37,117 nucleotides of DNA, from positions 1 to 37,117 of the forward strand of contig JAIVFJ010000470.1 in NCBI GenBank assembly GCA_025765615.1, given 5' to 3'. The notes below the pieces were generated by a model. That model searched no databases, was not told the origin of the DNA, and saw only the letters and a list, made by a program, of their open reading frames with translations. How positions within the stretch are numbered: the stretch's first letter is position 1; each line of letters starts with the position of its first letter. Position numbers and translations under genes: made by a program. Origin of the DNA: Zopfochytrium polystomum (taxonomy: Eukaryota; Chytridiomycota; Chytridiomycetes; Chytridiales; Chytridiaceae). Shown one piece after another: positions 20,454 through 29,662 of this stretch.

Positions 20454-22735
20454 TCAAACGTTTTGGTATGTTCCCCGGCGACCGACCACCGACCGCGTCA
20501 ACGGCCCCACTCGCCCTCGAGCCACATCACCCTGCTTGGCCTTGACAAGACCGACACTTCCGAGCACAGTCACGCGCGGAAGCTTCCTCTGCTGTTTGTG
20601 CTCCTGCGCAGGAGCCGCCAAGGCCGGCTCTTTGGCCGATTTGCCCTTTGACTTCTTCGCCTTCGCCGCCTTGTCCGCCGAACTGGCAACCTTGGCCTTT
20701 GCGGCGGCTGCAGCCTCCCGCATTGACTTGGCCTCCAGCGCCAGCCTTGTAGGCAACCGAAACACCGCCTCCTGCGCTTCGCGCTGTCCACGGGACGCAC
20801 CGCGGCGCGACGCGGGCCGTGAGCCTTCGAGCGAGTGCGTTCCACCCGTGTTCAGCCTGTAGGCATTCGCAGCAGTCAAGGCCGACCCAACGTCTAATCC
20901 CGACTGAACCAGAGACTCGGCAAGCTCGGTGGCCCCTTTCACTTGAAAGACCATCTTTCGTGACCGCGACGGCTCGCCATAGACTGGCTCGTGCACGCCT
21001 ACATGAGATAATCAGAGGGTGTGCAGAGTTAGATGGGAAGCGCCCTCAGCGGAGGGACGGGGAGAGGAAGGGAAGCGATGAGCGCAATGGTATTCTCAGA
21101 TAAATAAAATAAAGGTTTCTCTGCATGGGTATTTCTCAGAGAGATTCCCAACTTTTTTCTATCATCATTAAAGAACGGAGGGTGGGTTGACGGCAGAAGG
21201 AAACAAAGAGGAGTGGTGGTTGGCAGCTTTCAACTTACCCAAGCGAGTAAATATCTCTGAAGTGTACACGTTCCAAATCGATCGTACAAAGGCATAACCC
21301 GCCAGTTTTAGTCCGTGCTCTTTCGCCATTCCCCATATGCTTATGCCCCCGCGCTCGCAGACGCCTAACTTCACTTCTGCCTCGCTTTCGACTCGCCGCT
21401 GCCATTGAGGCACTTTCTTGAGTGGTTCCACCTCCCGCTCAATCGCTCGAAGCCGTAAAGGCTCGACCTGAATGTCCAGGGGCTTGCTCTGTTCGAGGAG
21501 TGCAAAAACGTAGCGATGAAGCCGCCGTGGATTTTCGTTCGCTGGGTGGAGAGGAACATATGGGAGCACCACCGAGGAGCCAGCAGGCCACGCGGCAGGC
21601 TCCGCTGCGGGCGATGGGTGTAGTGAGGTGCCAACGAGAGAATCGAGCCCCGCAGTGATTGGCGGGCCAAGGTACGGCGAAGATCCCTCCGGCACAACAA
21701 GTGGGTGACCGGGACGAACCGGTATGTTTGTTACCAGCCAGTGGCACCACTCTTCCACGCTTCTTGTGTTGGGGTTCGGTCGGTCCAGGTCTGCCATAAT
21801 AAGAGTAAACAGACGTGGCTCGGCATTGTCGATCGTGGGGTCGTCTGGAAGAGTAATGGTGATTCCTGGAGAATTGAGCGCCTGCAATGAAAAAGGGCTT
21901 CGTTAGAAGATTGTGCAGAGACAAAACCGAAAGAGTGTTTTGGGTCACCTACCCAATTCGGCGGGATAGGGTGCCCATAGCAACCTTCCCAGCCTTGTGT
22001 GATGCGGCCGAAATTAACCTCTAAGTTGGCTTCAGGCAATTTGGCCTCATCGATCAGGCCTGGAAACGCGTCGACGAACAGGCCTGCTTGATTGGCGGCT
22101 CGCAACAACCGAGGAACCACGAACCCTTCAAAGCGTTTCCTTTTCAGGTCGGCCAGCGTGATGGACTCCGGCTCTGAGGCGTTGACAGGGGATTTGGCGG
22201 ATTGGCGAGACAGGAATCGCGATTGAAGCTCGAGATCCGAGTGGCCAAGGTCAAGTGTCCGCTCTCGTATTTCACGAAGAATGCGGGCGCGTGCTTTGGG
22301 ATCTGTGATTGTGCCATCTGCCAGAGACTGCTCCAGCGCGCTCTTTTCGGCAGCTACTCGTGCTCTTTCTGATTCAAGAACAGCAAGCGCCGCTTCGAGC
22401 ACTGGAGAGCCGTTTTCAGATGGCGAGAATGAAAAAGATGGCGGAGCCCGGCCTTCGGGCCGTAGAGGTCCTGGCGTTGCGATGGAGAGACGGCGGAAAT
22501 GGGTCGGTGGAAGCATTGGAGCTTCCTCATCCCTGGGCTTTGGTTGGCTGGTTGATCGGGTGGAGACGAGTGTGGATGTGTTCCGGCATCGTGAAGACGG
22601 GGGAATGTCAAGGGTAATGGGGAAGATGGATGCGGACCAAAGTGGATTCAGTCGGCGGGGATTCGCAGGCGTTCGACCGCGCAGAGAGGAGGCGGGGGAG
22701 GCGGAGGAGGAGTAGGAGGTTCCACAGACGCGCAT
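20454..22735 (-). CDS. Mitochondrial large-subunit ribosomal protein mL38 (MRPL35 type, PEBP fold)
   Basis: Role: component of the mitochondrial ribosome large subunit; it carries a phosphatidylethanolamine-binding-protein fold. Seen: exons 21953-22735, 21239-21881 and 20454-20998; introns 21882-21952 and 20999-21238; 656 aa. The N-terminus is Arg/Ser-rich with no acidic residues for about 40 positions, consistent with a matrix-targeting peptide. A helical region (residues ~115-230) precedes the PEBP domain, which shows FTLIMADLDRPNPN and WCHWLVTNIPV and then a second half ending FTRLGVHEPVYGEP across the last junction. Odd: much longer than yeast MRPL35, with a Lys/Ala/Ser-rich C-terminal tail (SADKAAKAKKSKGKSAKEP). 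Frame intact. Family call is good; the mL38 rather than other PEBP assignment rests on the N-terminal layout. Confidence 0.82.
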
Positions 22736-23656
22736 TAGGAGCGGCTGCAGTTTAAAATACTACTGCCAACAACCCTTTCACGTCAAAGTTTTTCCTTCCT
22801 CGAATGGCCTTGTCAGTTTTTTATTCTCCGACTCCTCTTAAGTTGACGGTTGTGACAATAATCAAATCGGTAATTTGCTCTTGCGGCAGGGTCATCAGGT
22901 ACGCACCTCCCCTTCCTTCGTCCCTGCCGATTTCCTTCGATCCTCGCCAATGACGAAAAACATCGACCTTGTTTACGTACACTTGTGTACCTCAAAGTCG
23001 GAACACCCCATGTTGAATTCTTCAGCCTTGTCCGACGGCAATTTCATCAGTCGCAGTTTCTCCCCACAATCCACGAATGATGATGCCACGACTAACAAGC
23101 CAATTCCCAACCTTCCAACAGTTTTCTGAGTTAATGTAGGTGTTCACGGTCATCACCCTTCTTTCCACTCTCCTTGCGATCGGAATGATGAAAAACATAT
23201 CGACGGGCGGACGGAACAGACTGTACATCTGGCAAATAATGTCGATTGTCGATTTTGTTCTTGTTTCCCTTGGGGAAACGGGTTCCTGACCTCGCAGTCT
23301 TCATTACAACCACACTCTCCGATATTTTCGTATTGCTGACCATATGTTCATTGTTTCCAACAGACCTCCCTCATTTCCGAACTTCATTCTCGCGTGCATT
23401 GTTCGTTTTACCCGTGTGAATAAATTATTTGAATGAGATGAGACTTGCAACCAACGCTCTGTTTCCGTGGGCGGCTGCGCGATCGGCCAGACCCACCTGC
23501 TTGTTCTCAAAGCCTGTCGATAATGGCTGGAATGGTCAATCAGACCTGAGATCGCTGGGGATTGTAGGGGGATCGTCAACCCTGCTCAAAGAACGCCGCT
23601 TCGGCCGTAAGCGCAATCTTCTTTTTTTCTGAGACAAAAAAACCGTTAGCCGCAAC
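22736..23656. other. Divergent spacer between mL38 and guanylate kinase
   Basis: 921 bp separating two genes transcribed away from each other. Short frames on both strands lack recognisable motifs. One minus-strand stretch near 22850-22910 (LPQEQITDLIIVTTVNLRG, ending at a stop) looks protein-like but has no upstream exon I can link. Confidence 0.35.
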
Positions 23657-24558
23657 ATGACTTCTGCAGGGACAGGGAATCAGTCCACGGTGAAGATGGA
23701 CTTCACGCGTCTGCTCTCCTTACCATAACGCATATACCACTCTCGTTACGTTAGGAACCCTTTGTGCCTGTTCCGATCGTTGTCTGCGGGCCGTCCGGCT
23801 CTGGAAAGTCCACTCTTTTAAAGCGGATCTTTAGCGAGTATCCAGACAAGTTCGGCTTCAGCGTGTCCCGTAAGGATCTCGCCCCTTCCTTCTCCTTGCT
23901 GGCGTGACGGAGCTGACCGTTTCGTCCATGAAGACACTACTCGCAATCCCCGACCGGGCGAGACCAATGGCAAAGAGTATCACTTTGGTGAGCATAACCC
24001 TCGCCTGGATTCGCGAACCGCTTACGGCTTGAGGATTCAGTTACTAGGGAAACTATGCTGCAAGAAATCGAGGCTGGCAACTTTCTGGAGTCAGCGCAGT
24101 TCAGCGGAAACTATTACGGTATGTAGTAACATTGATCATGCGAATAGATCAAAACACGAACGAAGACTCATCTTGCTCTTCCCTTCATATCACGCGGCTA
24201 TTTATTTGTTGAAGGCACTTCATATAAGGCCATCGACGACGTGCTGAAATCAAACCGGAACGTCATACTCGACATTGATATGCAAGGTGCGCAAATTCTC
24301 CAGAACCAGGTCGCAGCGGGCAACTCGAAGCTTTCGCGCCGCCCAACCTTCATTTTCCTGGCGCCACCCTCAGTGGAGGAGCTGGAAAAAGACTGAGAGG
24401 ACGTGGCACCGAAACCGAAGAAAGCTTGAGGAAGCGGCTTGATGCTGCCACCAGAGAGCTCAAGTGGGGCATGACCCCGGGCTCAGTTGACCTCGTGATC
24501 GTAAATGACGACGTCGAGAAGGCTTACACGGAGCTGAAGAAGGCGCTTGTGGGATGAA
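23657..24558 (+). CDS. GUK1: Guanylate kinase
   Basis: Role: ATP + GMP to ADP + GDP in the cytosol, needed for GTP supply. Seen: exons 23657-23689, 23755-23869, 23934-23987, 24041-24118 and 24215-24558. Motifs in order: P-loop [24 protein letters not shown] with the GMP-binding Ser/Arg; [40 protein letters not shown]; and [13 protein letters not shown] of the lid. Residue count fits the 185-205 aa family range. Start: the first ATG in phase with the P-loop exon gives an 11-aa leader. Odd: one base is missing in the A5 run at 24386-24390 (between LEK and RLRGRGTE). As given, the frame ends early and the lid would be lost. Otherwise conserved to the last codon, so an indel artefact is likely. 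Ends convergent with NAA20. Confidence 0.9.
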
Positions 24559-24627
24559 GCCTTTGATTGAGGAACTTTTTAATCTCCCTCCACCTCTCTC
24601 CCGGCCATAAGCTGCTCAATAGCTTAA

Positions 24628-24633
24628 AATAAA
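24628..24633 (+). terminator. Polyadenylation signal of guanylate kinase
   Basis: AATAAA 70 nt after the stop codon, in the 149-bp gap before the convergent NAA20 stop. Cleavage probably occurs close to or inside the neighbour's 3' UTR. Confidence 0.5.
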
Positions 24634-24707
24634 ATCGCGCACTCTATTTCGGTTTTATTTCCTGGCAGGCTCTGTCAAACTCTGCGAAAGGGCAAACTGC
24701 AATGTCG

Positions 24708-25623
24708 TCACCATTCCAGCTCTTCAGGGCGCACCGGACGCTTGAGCGGGATGATACTTTCTTTGTGCACATCTCTCGGAAGCGCCTTTCGCATATCTAC
24801 GGAAGGGTTCAGTTGATTCAGACAAAAGAGCGCGACGGCTTTTTACCAAACGCATCCTCAGTTTCATTTCCGCTATAGTACTGGAGAACTCGGCGATAGA
24901 CGCTGTAGCCAAATTTGGTATACATGCTAATGGCTACATTGTTTGACACTCGGACAAACAAATCGACAAAGTACGCGTTGTAACTGCAGCGCGGGCTTTA
25001 AACGCGAATCCAGCCACTCGAAAAGCCGCACTCACATCTTTTCCGAAACCTCCTCCAGCATGTTCATCAGTTTTCGGGCCAAGCCCAGTCGTCGGCATTC
25101 TGGGGCAACTGTGAGTGCTGTAACGTGACCGTGCCAGAGGTTGCCTGTGCCTTCGGCTTTGCCCATGACTGTGCCCAAAAAGTGCGGAGCGATGAGATTT
25201 AACGCGCTACTTGAAAATATCTAAGCACAAGGCTCCACCCAACTATATCCCATTCGACTTCCGTTCGCTGATTCAGCCATGACAAAGTAATCCGGCCATT
25301 GCGCGAGGTATTGCAGGTAGAAGGAAATATTATACTGTGACGATGATCATGAGTGCGGATCGGCGCGGATGGCTTCAAAAACTGGCAACTCAACTGTTTC
25401 TGTGAGAGGATCCAGATTTCTGCGCGAAAGGGAGATTCGCTTTAGCAGGATACATCGTGGTTGCAACAGTGACACCGCATACTTCGCCAACCACCATACC
25501 AAATCATTCCTTGTCCGTTCCACACTTCCACCCGCCTTCCCGATGCTCCCCTTCTGGTGCAGCTCCTTACATGTTATTGAACTTGAACAAGTCGGAAGTA
25601 ACGAATCGCCGCAAGGAGGTCAT
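24708..25623 (-). CDS. NAA20: N-alpha-acetyltransferase 20, NatB catalytic subunit
   Basis: Role: acetylates the initiator Met of proteins starting Met-Asp/Glu/Asn/Gln, on the ribosome with NAA25. Seen: six exons, 25571-25623, 25395-25419, 25244-25334, 25168-25036, 24983-24847 and 24796-24708, giving 175 aa against about 178 in other eukaryotes. Motifs: MTSLRRFVTSDLFKFNN; NLDPLTET; FYLQYLAQWPDYF; MGKAEGT; HGHVTALTVAPECRRLGLA (acetyl-CoA-binding Q/RxxGxG/A loop as RRLGLA); VDLFVRVSNNVAI; FGYSVYRRVLQYYSG; DMRKALPRD; and the typical tail SIIPLKRPVRPEELEW. All junctions are GT-AG and in phase. Exon 2 is only 25 nt. The gene starts 59 bp from the divergent SR-protein gene. No frame damage. Confidence 0.96.
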
Positions 25624-25682
25624 TTTTGCCTTGTCAACAAGTCGAAGAATCTTGCTTGTTTTTCTTTCACTTCTTCCAAAGG
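25624..25682. promoter_or_regulatory. 59-bp bidirectional promoter, NAA20 / SRSF10-like
   Basis: The whole interval between the two start codons is 59 bp, so both 5' UTRs and any shared promoter must overlap it and the adjoining exons. It is T-rich toward the SR-protein gene and contains a short CTTGT-CA-ACAAG palindrome. No TATA box is seen. Confidence 0.6.
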
Positions 25683-27821
25683 ATGAGCACCCACAGCGAC
25701 GATGACAACGCGACCAGGCGGGACGACCGCCGCCGCGAAGACCGCGGCGACCGTGACAGTCGTAGCAGCAGCCCCGGGCGAGGCGGGGCGTGAAGGTGGA
25801 GGCGGAGCTGGCGGTCGTGGCGGTGGAAGTGCCGGTGGTGGCCGTGGCCGCTTTGTCGACAGCGAAGTCCGATCGCTGTATGTCAAGGGACTTGCAAAGG
25901 GGACACGGTAACTGTCCAGTTCGTTCCCCTGCACCTACCCCCAGCCTTCTCCCATTTCGACGCGGTAGTTTGGAGCTGCGTTTCCCCTGAACCATGCAAT
26001 GATGCGATCCTCTGACCCTCTCGACATAAACTCCAGGGCTGAGGATCTTATGCAAGCTTTCGAAACATACGGGGTTGTCAAGGACGGTGAGGAGCGCTGT
26101 TGATTTTGAGATCCAGTCCAGCCTAAAACGTTCATCTGCTTAGTTTACATCCCGAAAGACTATTATACTGGGCAAATCCGTGGATTCGCCTACATCCAGT
26201 GAGTACTCTCTACAGTTGGAATCAACCTATCTGTCTATCCCTCGATCGGACTAGTTTGTTCGCAAAGGTGAGTCGAAGTCAGCGTGAGAGAGGGATGTCG
26301 GCGCCCGTTGAAGGCGGTTCTCTCCATTCTTGCAAAAAGGCCACGCAATGACTTTGTCCAAGAGGCAAAGCCGTCTTCAAGCGTTTGGTGATTTGCAAGA
26401 AGGCGTTCCTGAGGTTCTCCTCACTTTGTAAGAGATGAAGCCTCCAAGCTGTGAACGGTGTCCCACCAGAATGCATCGCTTCGATGTGATTGGCGCTCAT
26501 TCCATCGAGACCGATGTCAGGAAAAGTGCCAGTAGAGCGGAGGATTGTGTGCACAATTGCATCACATCCGAGCGCTCGTTGCTTTCAAATCAAGTCATTT
26601 TGACTGTGACTCAAGGGCTGCGGTATTTGGCAAGAAGACTATCTTTGCAAGTGCCGCAAATTGCGCTGGGCAAGAAGCAAGTGCCGTGAATGATGGCGTT
26701 GGGCAAGAACGATTGCAAGTCACTAGAGAGATGGGAAACGGCTCCGTCAAGAGCTATTCGGCTCAAGCCAAGCTTCCACTTTTTTTTTTGGCTCCAAGCT
26801 ATCAAATCCTTTTACATCTTTGGCCCAGGTTATCTGCGGTTGAAGGTTTCAGTCTGGTGTGAATGTACAGTTACTAAACCGTAAATTACTTTTCTACCGA
26901 CCCAAAAAATTATAGCTTGCGACGAACTTCCTTATCGCCTCTTTCTGTCCTTCGCTCTCTTGTGGGTTTGCTGCAGTATCACTGACCAAACGAATATGCC
27001 CTAAAGATATGCAAGCCAAGAAGAAGCCGATCGTGCCTTTGCAAAAATTGATTATTTGACGATTAATGGTGAAAAGCTCATCGTAGAATGGGCAAGCGGG
27101 AGCCGAAAGAGTAAGCAAATGATCAGATTCGTCATCGCGCTAATACGCCGCTTAGCTCCTGGCCAGATGCGGCGAAAAGAACCCAGGTAACATAGCGAAA
27201 TTGCGTAGAGTTTCTTGTGCTAAGCGCTGAGCGAAGTTCCACGTTTAGTCGGCGCGATTCGCGGTCCCCCGATCGCTTCTACCGTCCTCGAACGGGAAAA
27301 TACCGCTCAAGGAGTCGAAGCCGATCTGGAGAAAGGTTTCTCCAAGTCTCCAGGCTGTGCCATTGATTTAACAATATCAAATTTTGTGCAGGCGCGACCG
27401 TGGAGCTGAGCGCAGCAGCAAAAAAAGCCGAGGCTGGTCGCGCGATAAATCCCGCGACCGCTCGCGCGACCGCTCTCGCGACAGATCTCGCTCACGTGAT
27501 CGTTCGCGCGACCGCCGGTACGTTCCGTGACCCCTCAACATTCGTTTGAGAGGCAGATTCTAGTTAGCCAGATCTGACCACAAAATGACTTCGCCTAAAT
27601 GTCTCTTTAACATTTCTTCTTCCCTAACTGCCTCAAGCGACCGAAGCGGGCGAGACCGCAGCCGCGATCGTAGCCGCGACCGACGAGACACCAAACGCGA
27701 CAGCAAGCGGAACGATGCGCGCGACCGTTCTCCTGATCGTTCACGCGAACGTGAGCGCTCGAAGCGGCACAGCAACAACAACCACAGCGACAGCCGGTCG
27801 CGCAGCGGATCACGCGAATGA
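25683..27821 (+). CDS. SR-type splicing factor with one RRM and RS tail (SRSF10-like)
   Basis: Role: RNA-binding splicing regulator, nuclear. Seen: eight exons: 25683-25907, 26037-26086, 26144-26198, 27007-27110, 27156-27186, 27249-27335, 27392-27517 and 27638-27821. An Arg/Asp-rich N-terminus and Gly-rich stretch lead to one RRM: SLYVKGLAKGT (RNP2), then IRGFAYIQYASQEEA (RNP1) and LIVEWASGSRKTPGQMRRKE. The RKTPxQM join and DVYIPKDYYT strand are characteristic of SRSF10/12. The tail is alternating Arg-Ser/Arg-Asp to the stop. Odd: intron 3 (26199-27006) is 808 nt, far longer than its neighbours. One extra G in the G4 run 25785-25788 breaks the Gly-rich segment, outside the RRM. Poly(A) signal AATAAA at 27891. 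Confidence 0.88.
26199..27006 (+). other. Oversized intron 3 of the SRSF10-like gene
   Basis: Donor GTGAGT, acceptor CTAAAG; phase 2, joining GFAYI-Q-YASQ exactly. Other introns of this gene are 50-130 nt. The interior has a 91-codon minus-strand frame (26279-26554) and a 105-codon plus frame (26545-26862), neither assignable. Inserted sequence is plausible, but no repeat ends were found. Confidence 0.7.
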
Positions 27822-27890
27822 TTATCGGGCAATACGTTTTTCCCACGACCCGTCTTTGCCCACTAACAAGATTAGCCCCAAACAAAAGAT

Positions 27891-27896
27891 AATAAA
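27891..27896 (+). terminator. Polyadenylation signal of the SRSF10-like gene
   Basis: AATAAA 70 nt after the stop codon. Confidence 0.5.
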
Positions 27897-27899
27897 GCA

Positions 27900-28784
27900 G
27901 CACTCACAATGATGGAGTTGTATTTGCAGACCAAAAAACATCGCTCACTGGCACATTCCTTTTTTGTTAGATATCCCCCGCACAGTCAACGCTCAAAGTT
28001 AAACTATTCTGTTCAGGCAAAAGGGCATAGCGACAAAAAAGTGACTCGGCGAGGTCCCCTCGATGAAAATCGAAATGGGGGAGAGAAAATCCCTCATCGG
28101 TGCGGAAAAACACAGAAAATCGAAAATTCTTTGTTTTGCATCTTCACTCACAGCCACAACCAACAAAAATACACACATGCAAAAGACAAAAGCCTGTGAC
28201 AAGGACGTTATTATCCTTGTCTCTGTCAGACGCGTGCAATTCGATAGTTGGTTTCCTTAACCCTATGAGCTTAGAGCTTAGGTGTCATATTCTTACAACA
28301 GCTTATTTTGATGGTGCCATTATTTCCACCCCCTCTCAGCCACTGTCAATCTTGACAAGGAGGGTTTGATGGTGGGGGAAATGGCAAGGCTGCAGTCAAT
28401 AGCACTGACAGCCAAGCAAGTAGTCGCACGAACCTCAGCGGGCTCACCAGGCATCGACCCTGCTCCGCCCTCCACGCCTCGCGTTCAGTGCGCTCTCAAG
28501 CACCTTTGCCGTTACATCTAGCACAAGGACGACGGCGAGGACGTCGTGTGGTATGAACAGATTTTCCTGCCACTGGTGAAACTTGTGTCTCACACAGCAA
28601 GGCCTTGCAAGGCACCCTTGTCACAGGTGTGGGGGGTTGTTCTTGTTCTGTCTTTGGTCAGCTTTCAATTCAGCCCAAGTGGAGTAGGCAGCACTTGCTC
28701 AAGAGGGTTGAACTGCCCACCACAGGACACACAAGGCCTCCCCTTGCACTGATTCCATGAGTGACAAAGCTACTCCCACCTACG
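27900..28784. other. Spacer before the LTR block, no certain gene
   Basis: A stretch at 28371-28620 translates as protein-like text (ALKHLCRYI, stop, HKDDGEDVVWYEQIFLPLVK) that may be a decayed gene or transposon fragment. The rest shows only short frames. Confidence 0.3.
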
Positions 28785-29083
28785 TGTCAGGAACATGGCA
28801 GGACAGGGCAAGGCATACAAGGAACTGAGAGGAGTGATGATTGTATTGGAAACAATAATTCACTTGAGGGATGGGACAGGTCCCCCATCCCCCTTTTATA
28901 CCTTTTGAGAATCTTCCTTGTCAAGACTCAAAGAAAGTTCCAGAAAGAGCAATTTGCAATACAATGATACCAATGACAACAAGACAAGTCAGGAAAGCAA
29001 AGAAGGTTCCAGAAGGTTCCACAAGGTTCCATGAAGGAATGTTCTAGAAGGTTCCAGAGGTTTCCAGAGGGTGATTCGTAACA
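28785..29083 (-). repeat. Solo LTR of the self-priming LTR family (copy 2)
   Basis: 299 bp, minus orientation, TGTTA...TGACA ends. It is flanked by CTACG (28780-28784) and CTACA (29084-29088), a 5-bp target duplication with one mismatch. By direct reading it differs from the + strand copy at 29324-29622 at about 7 of 299 positions, mostly C/T changes. It contains the same GAA/TTC array, TATA box and initiator region. No internal sequence. Confidence 0.92.
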
Positions 29084-29323
29084 CTACAGCCATTGAGCAG
29101 TGAGTAGAATGTCAGCCCTCAACAGCAATCAGTCCCACTTACAAGTGAAGAAAAAAGGGAGGGTAGGACAGGTACAAATTAGGAAGGAGGGTAAATGAAA
29201 AGGCAGAGTGGAATGTCAGATCCTGATATAGAGAGAAACTGTTGAGCAAGGTTTATGCTAGTCTGCCCATAATTGGACTGTTAGGCGGAACTGACTGGAA
29301 AAACCTCTCAAAAAAATAATCAA
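29084..29323. other. Spacer between inverted LTRs with a Harbinger-derived scrap
   Basis: 240 bp. Positions 29278-29298 (CTGTTAGGCGGAACTGACTGG) match 11937-11957 inside the Harbinger transposase at 20 of 21 bases, so the LTR element probably landed in an older Harbinger copy. Nothing else recognised. Confidence 0.55.
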
Positions 29324-29352
29324 TGTTATGAATCACCCTCTGGAAACCTCTG

Positions 29353-29474
29353 GAACCTTCTAGAACATTCCTTCATGGAACCTTGTGGAACCTTCTGGAA
29401 CCTTCTTTGCTTTCCTGACTTGTCTTGTTGTCATTGGTATCATTGTATTGCAAATTGCTCTTTCTGGAACTTTC
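29353..29474 (+). promoter_or_regulatory. Heat-shock-element array in LTR U3
   Basis: GAA and TTC triplets alternate at 2-nt spacing: four units at 29353-29370 (GAA-TTC-GAA-TTC), six at 29378-29405 (one with a mismatch, TTG), and three at 29462-29474 (TTC-GAA-TTC). This is the nGAAn inverted-repeat consensus bound by trimeric heat shock factor (established knowledge). Heat-inducible transcription is inferred. Confidence 0.75.
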
Positions 29475-29506
29475 TTTGAGTCTTGACAAGGAAGACTCTC
29501 AAAAGG

Positions 29507-29512
29507 TATAAA
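29507..29512 (+). promoter_or_regulatory. LTR TATA box
   Basis: TATAAA 35 nt upstream of the predicted first transcribed base (29542). The same box is conserved in the LTR copies at 10566 and 28785. Confidence 0.75.
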
Positions 29513-29624
29513 AGGGGGATGAGGGACCTGTCCCATCCCTCAAGTGAATTATTGTCTCCAATACAATCATCACTCCTCTCAGTTCCATGTCTGCCTTGTC
29601 CTGTCCTGCCATGTTCCTGACATC

Positions 29625-29635
29625 ATAATTCACTT
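29625..29635 (+). promoter_or_regulatory. Self-complementary primer binding site
   Basis: ATAATTCACTT begins two bases after the LTR and is the exact 11-nt reverse complement of 29542-29552 (AAGTGAATTAT) in the LTR, just where transcription should start. Tf1 and sushi elements prime reverse transcription from the first 11 nt of their own RNA. No tRNA-type TGG site is seen here. Confidence 0.8.
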
Positions 29636-29662
29636 CACCCACTCCTACTACTCTCTGCCATC

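Larger units (their letters stand above)
29324..29622 (+). repeat. 5' LTR of a truncated Tf1/sushi-like retrotransposon
   Basis: 299 bp, TGTTA...TGACA. U3 contains an array of GAA/TTC units (29343-29474), TATA at 29507 and a predicted RNA start near 29542 (AAGTGAATTAT). Followed two bases later by an 11-nt sequence exactly complementary to that start, then gag. No 3' LTR is present downstream in the window. Confidence 0.93.

Noticed and set aside
22813..22995. Minus-strand C-terminal-looking peptide near 22850-22910 as a separate gene
   Set aside because: No upstream exons, start codon or family match could be linked, so it is mentioned only as spacer content.
26279..26862. ORFs inside the long SRSF10-like intron as a possible reverse transcriptase or gene
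   Set aside because: No RT motif (no YxDD-type box), no start or splice context, and the flanking exons join perfectly across the region.
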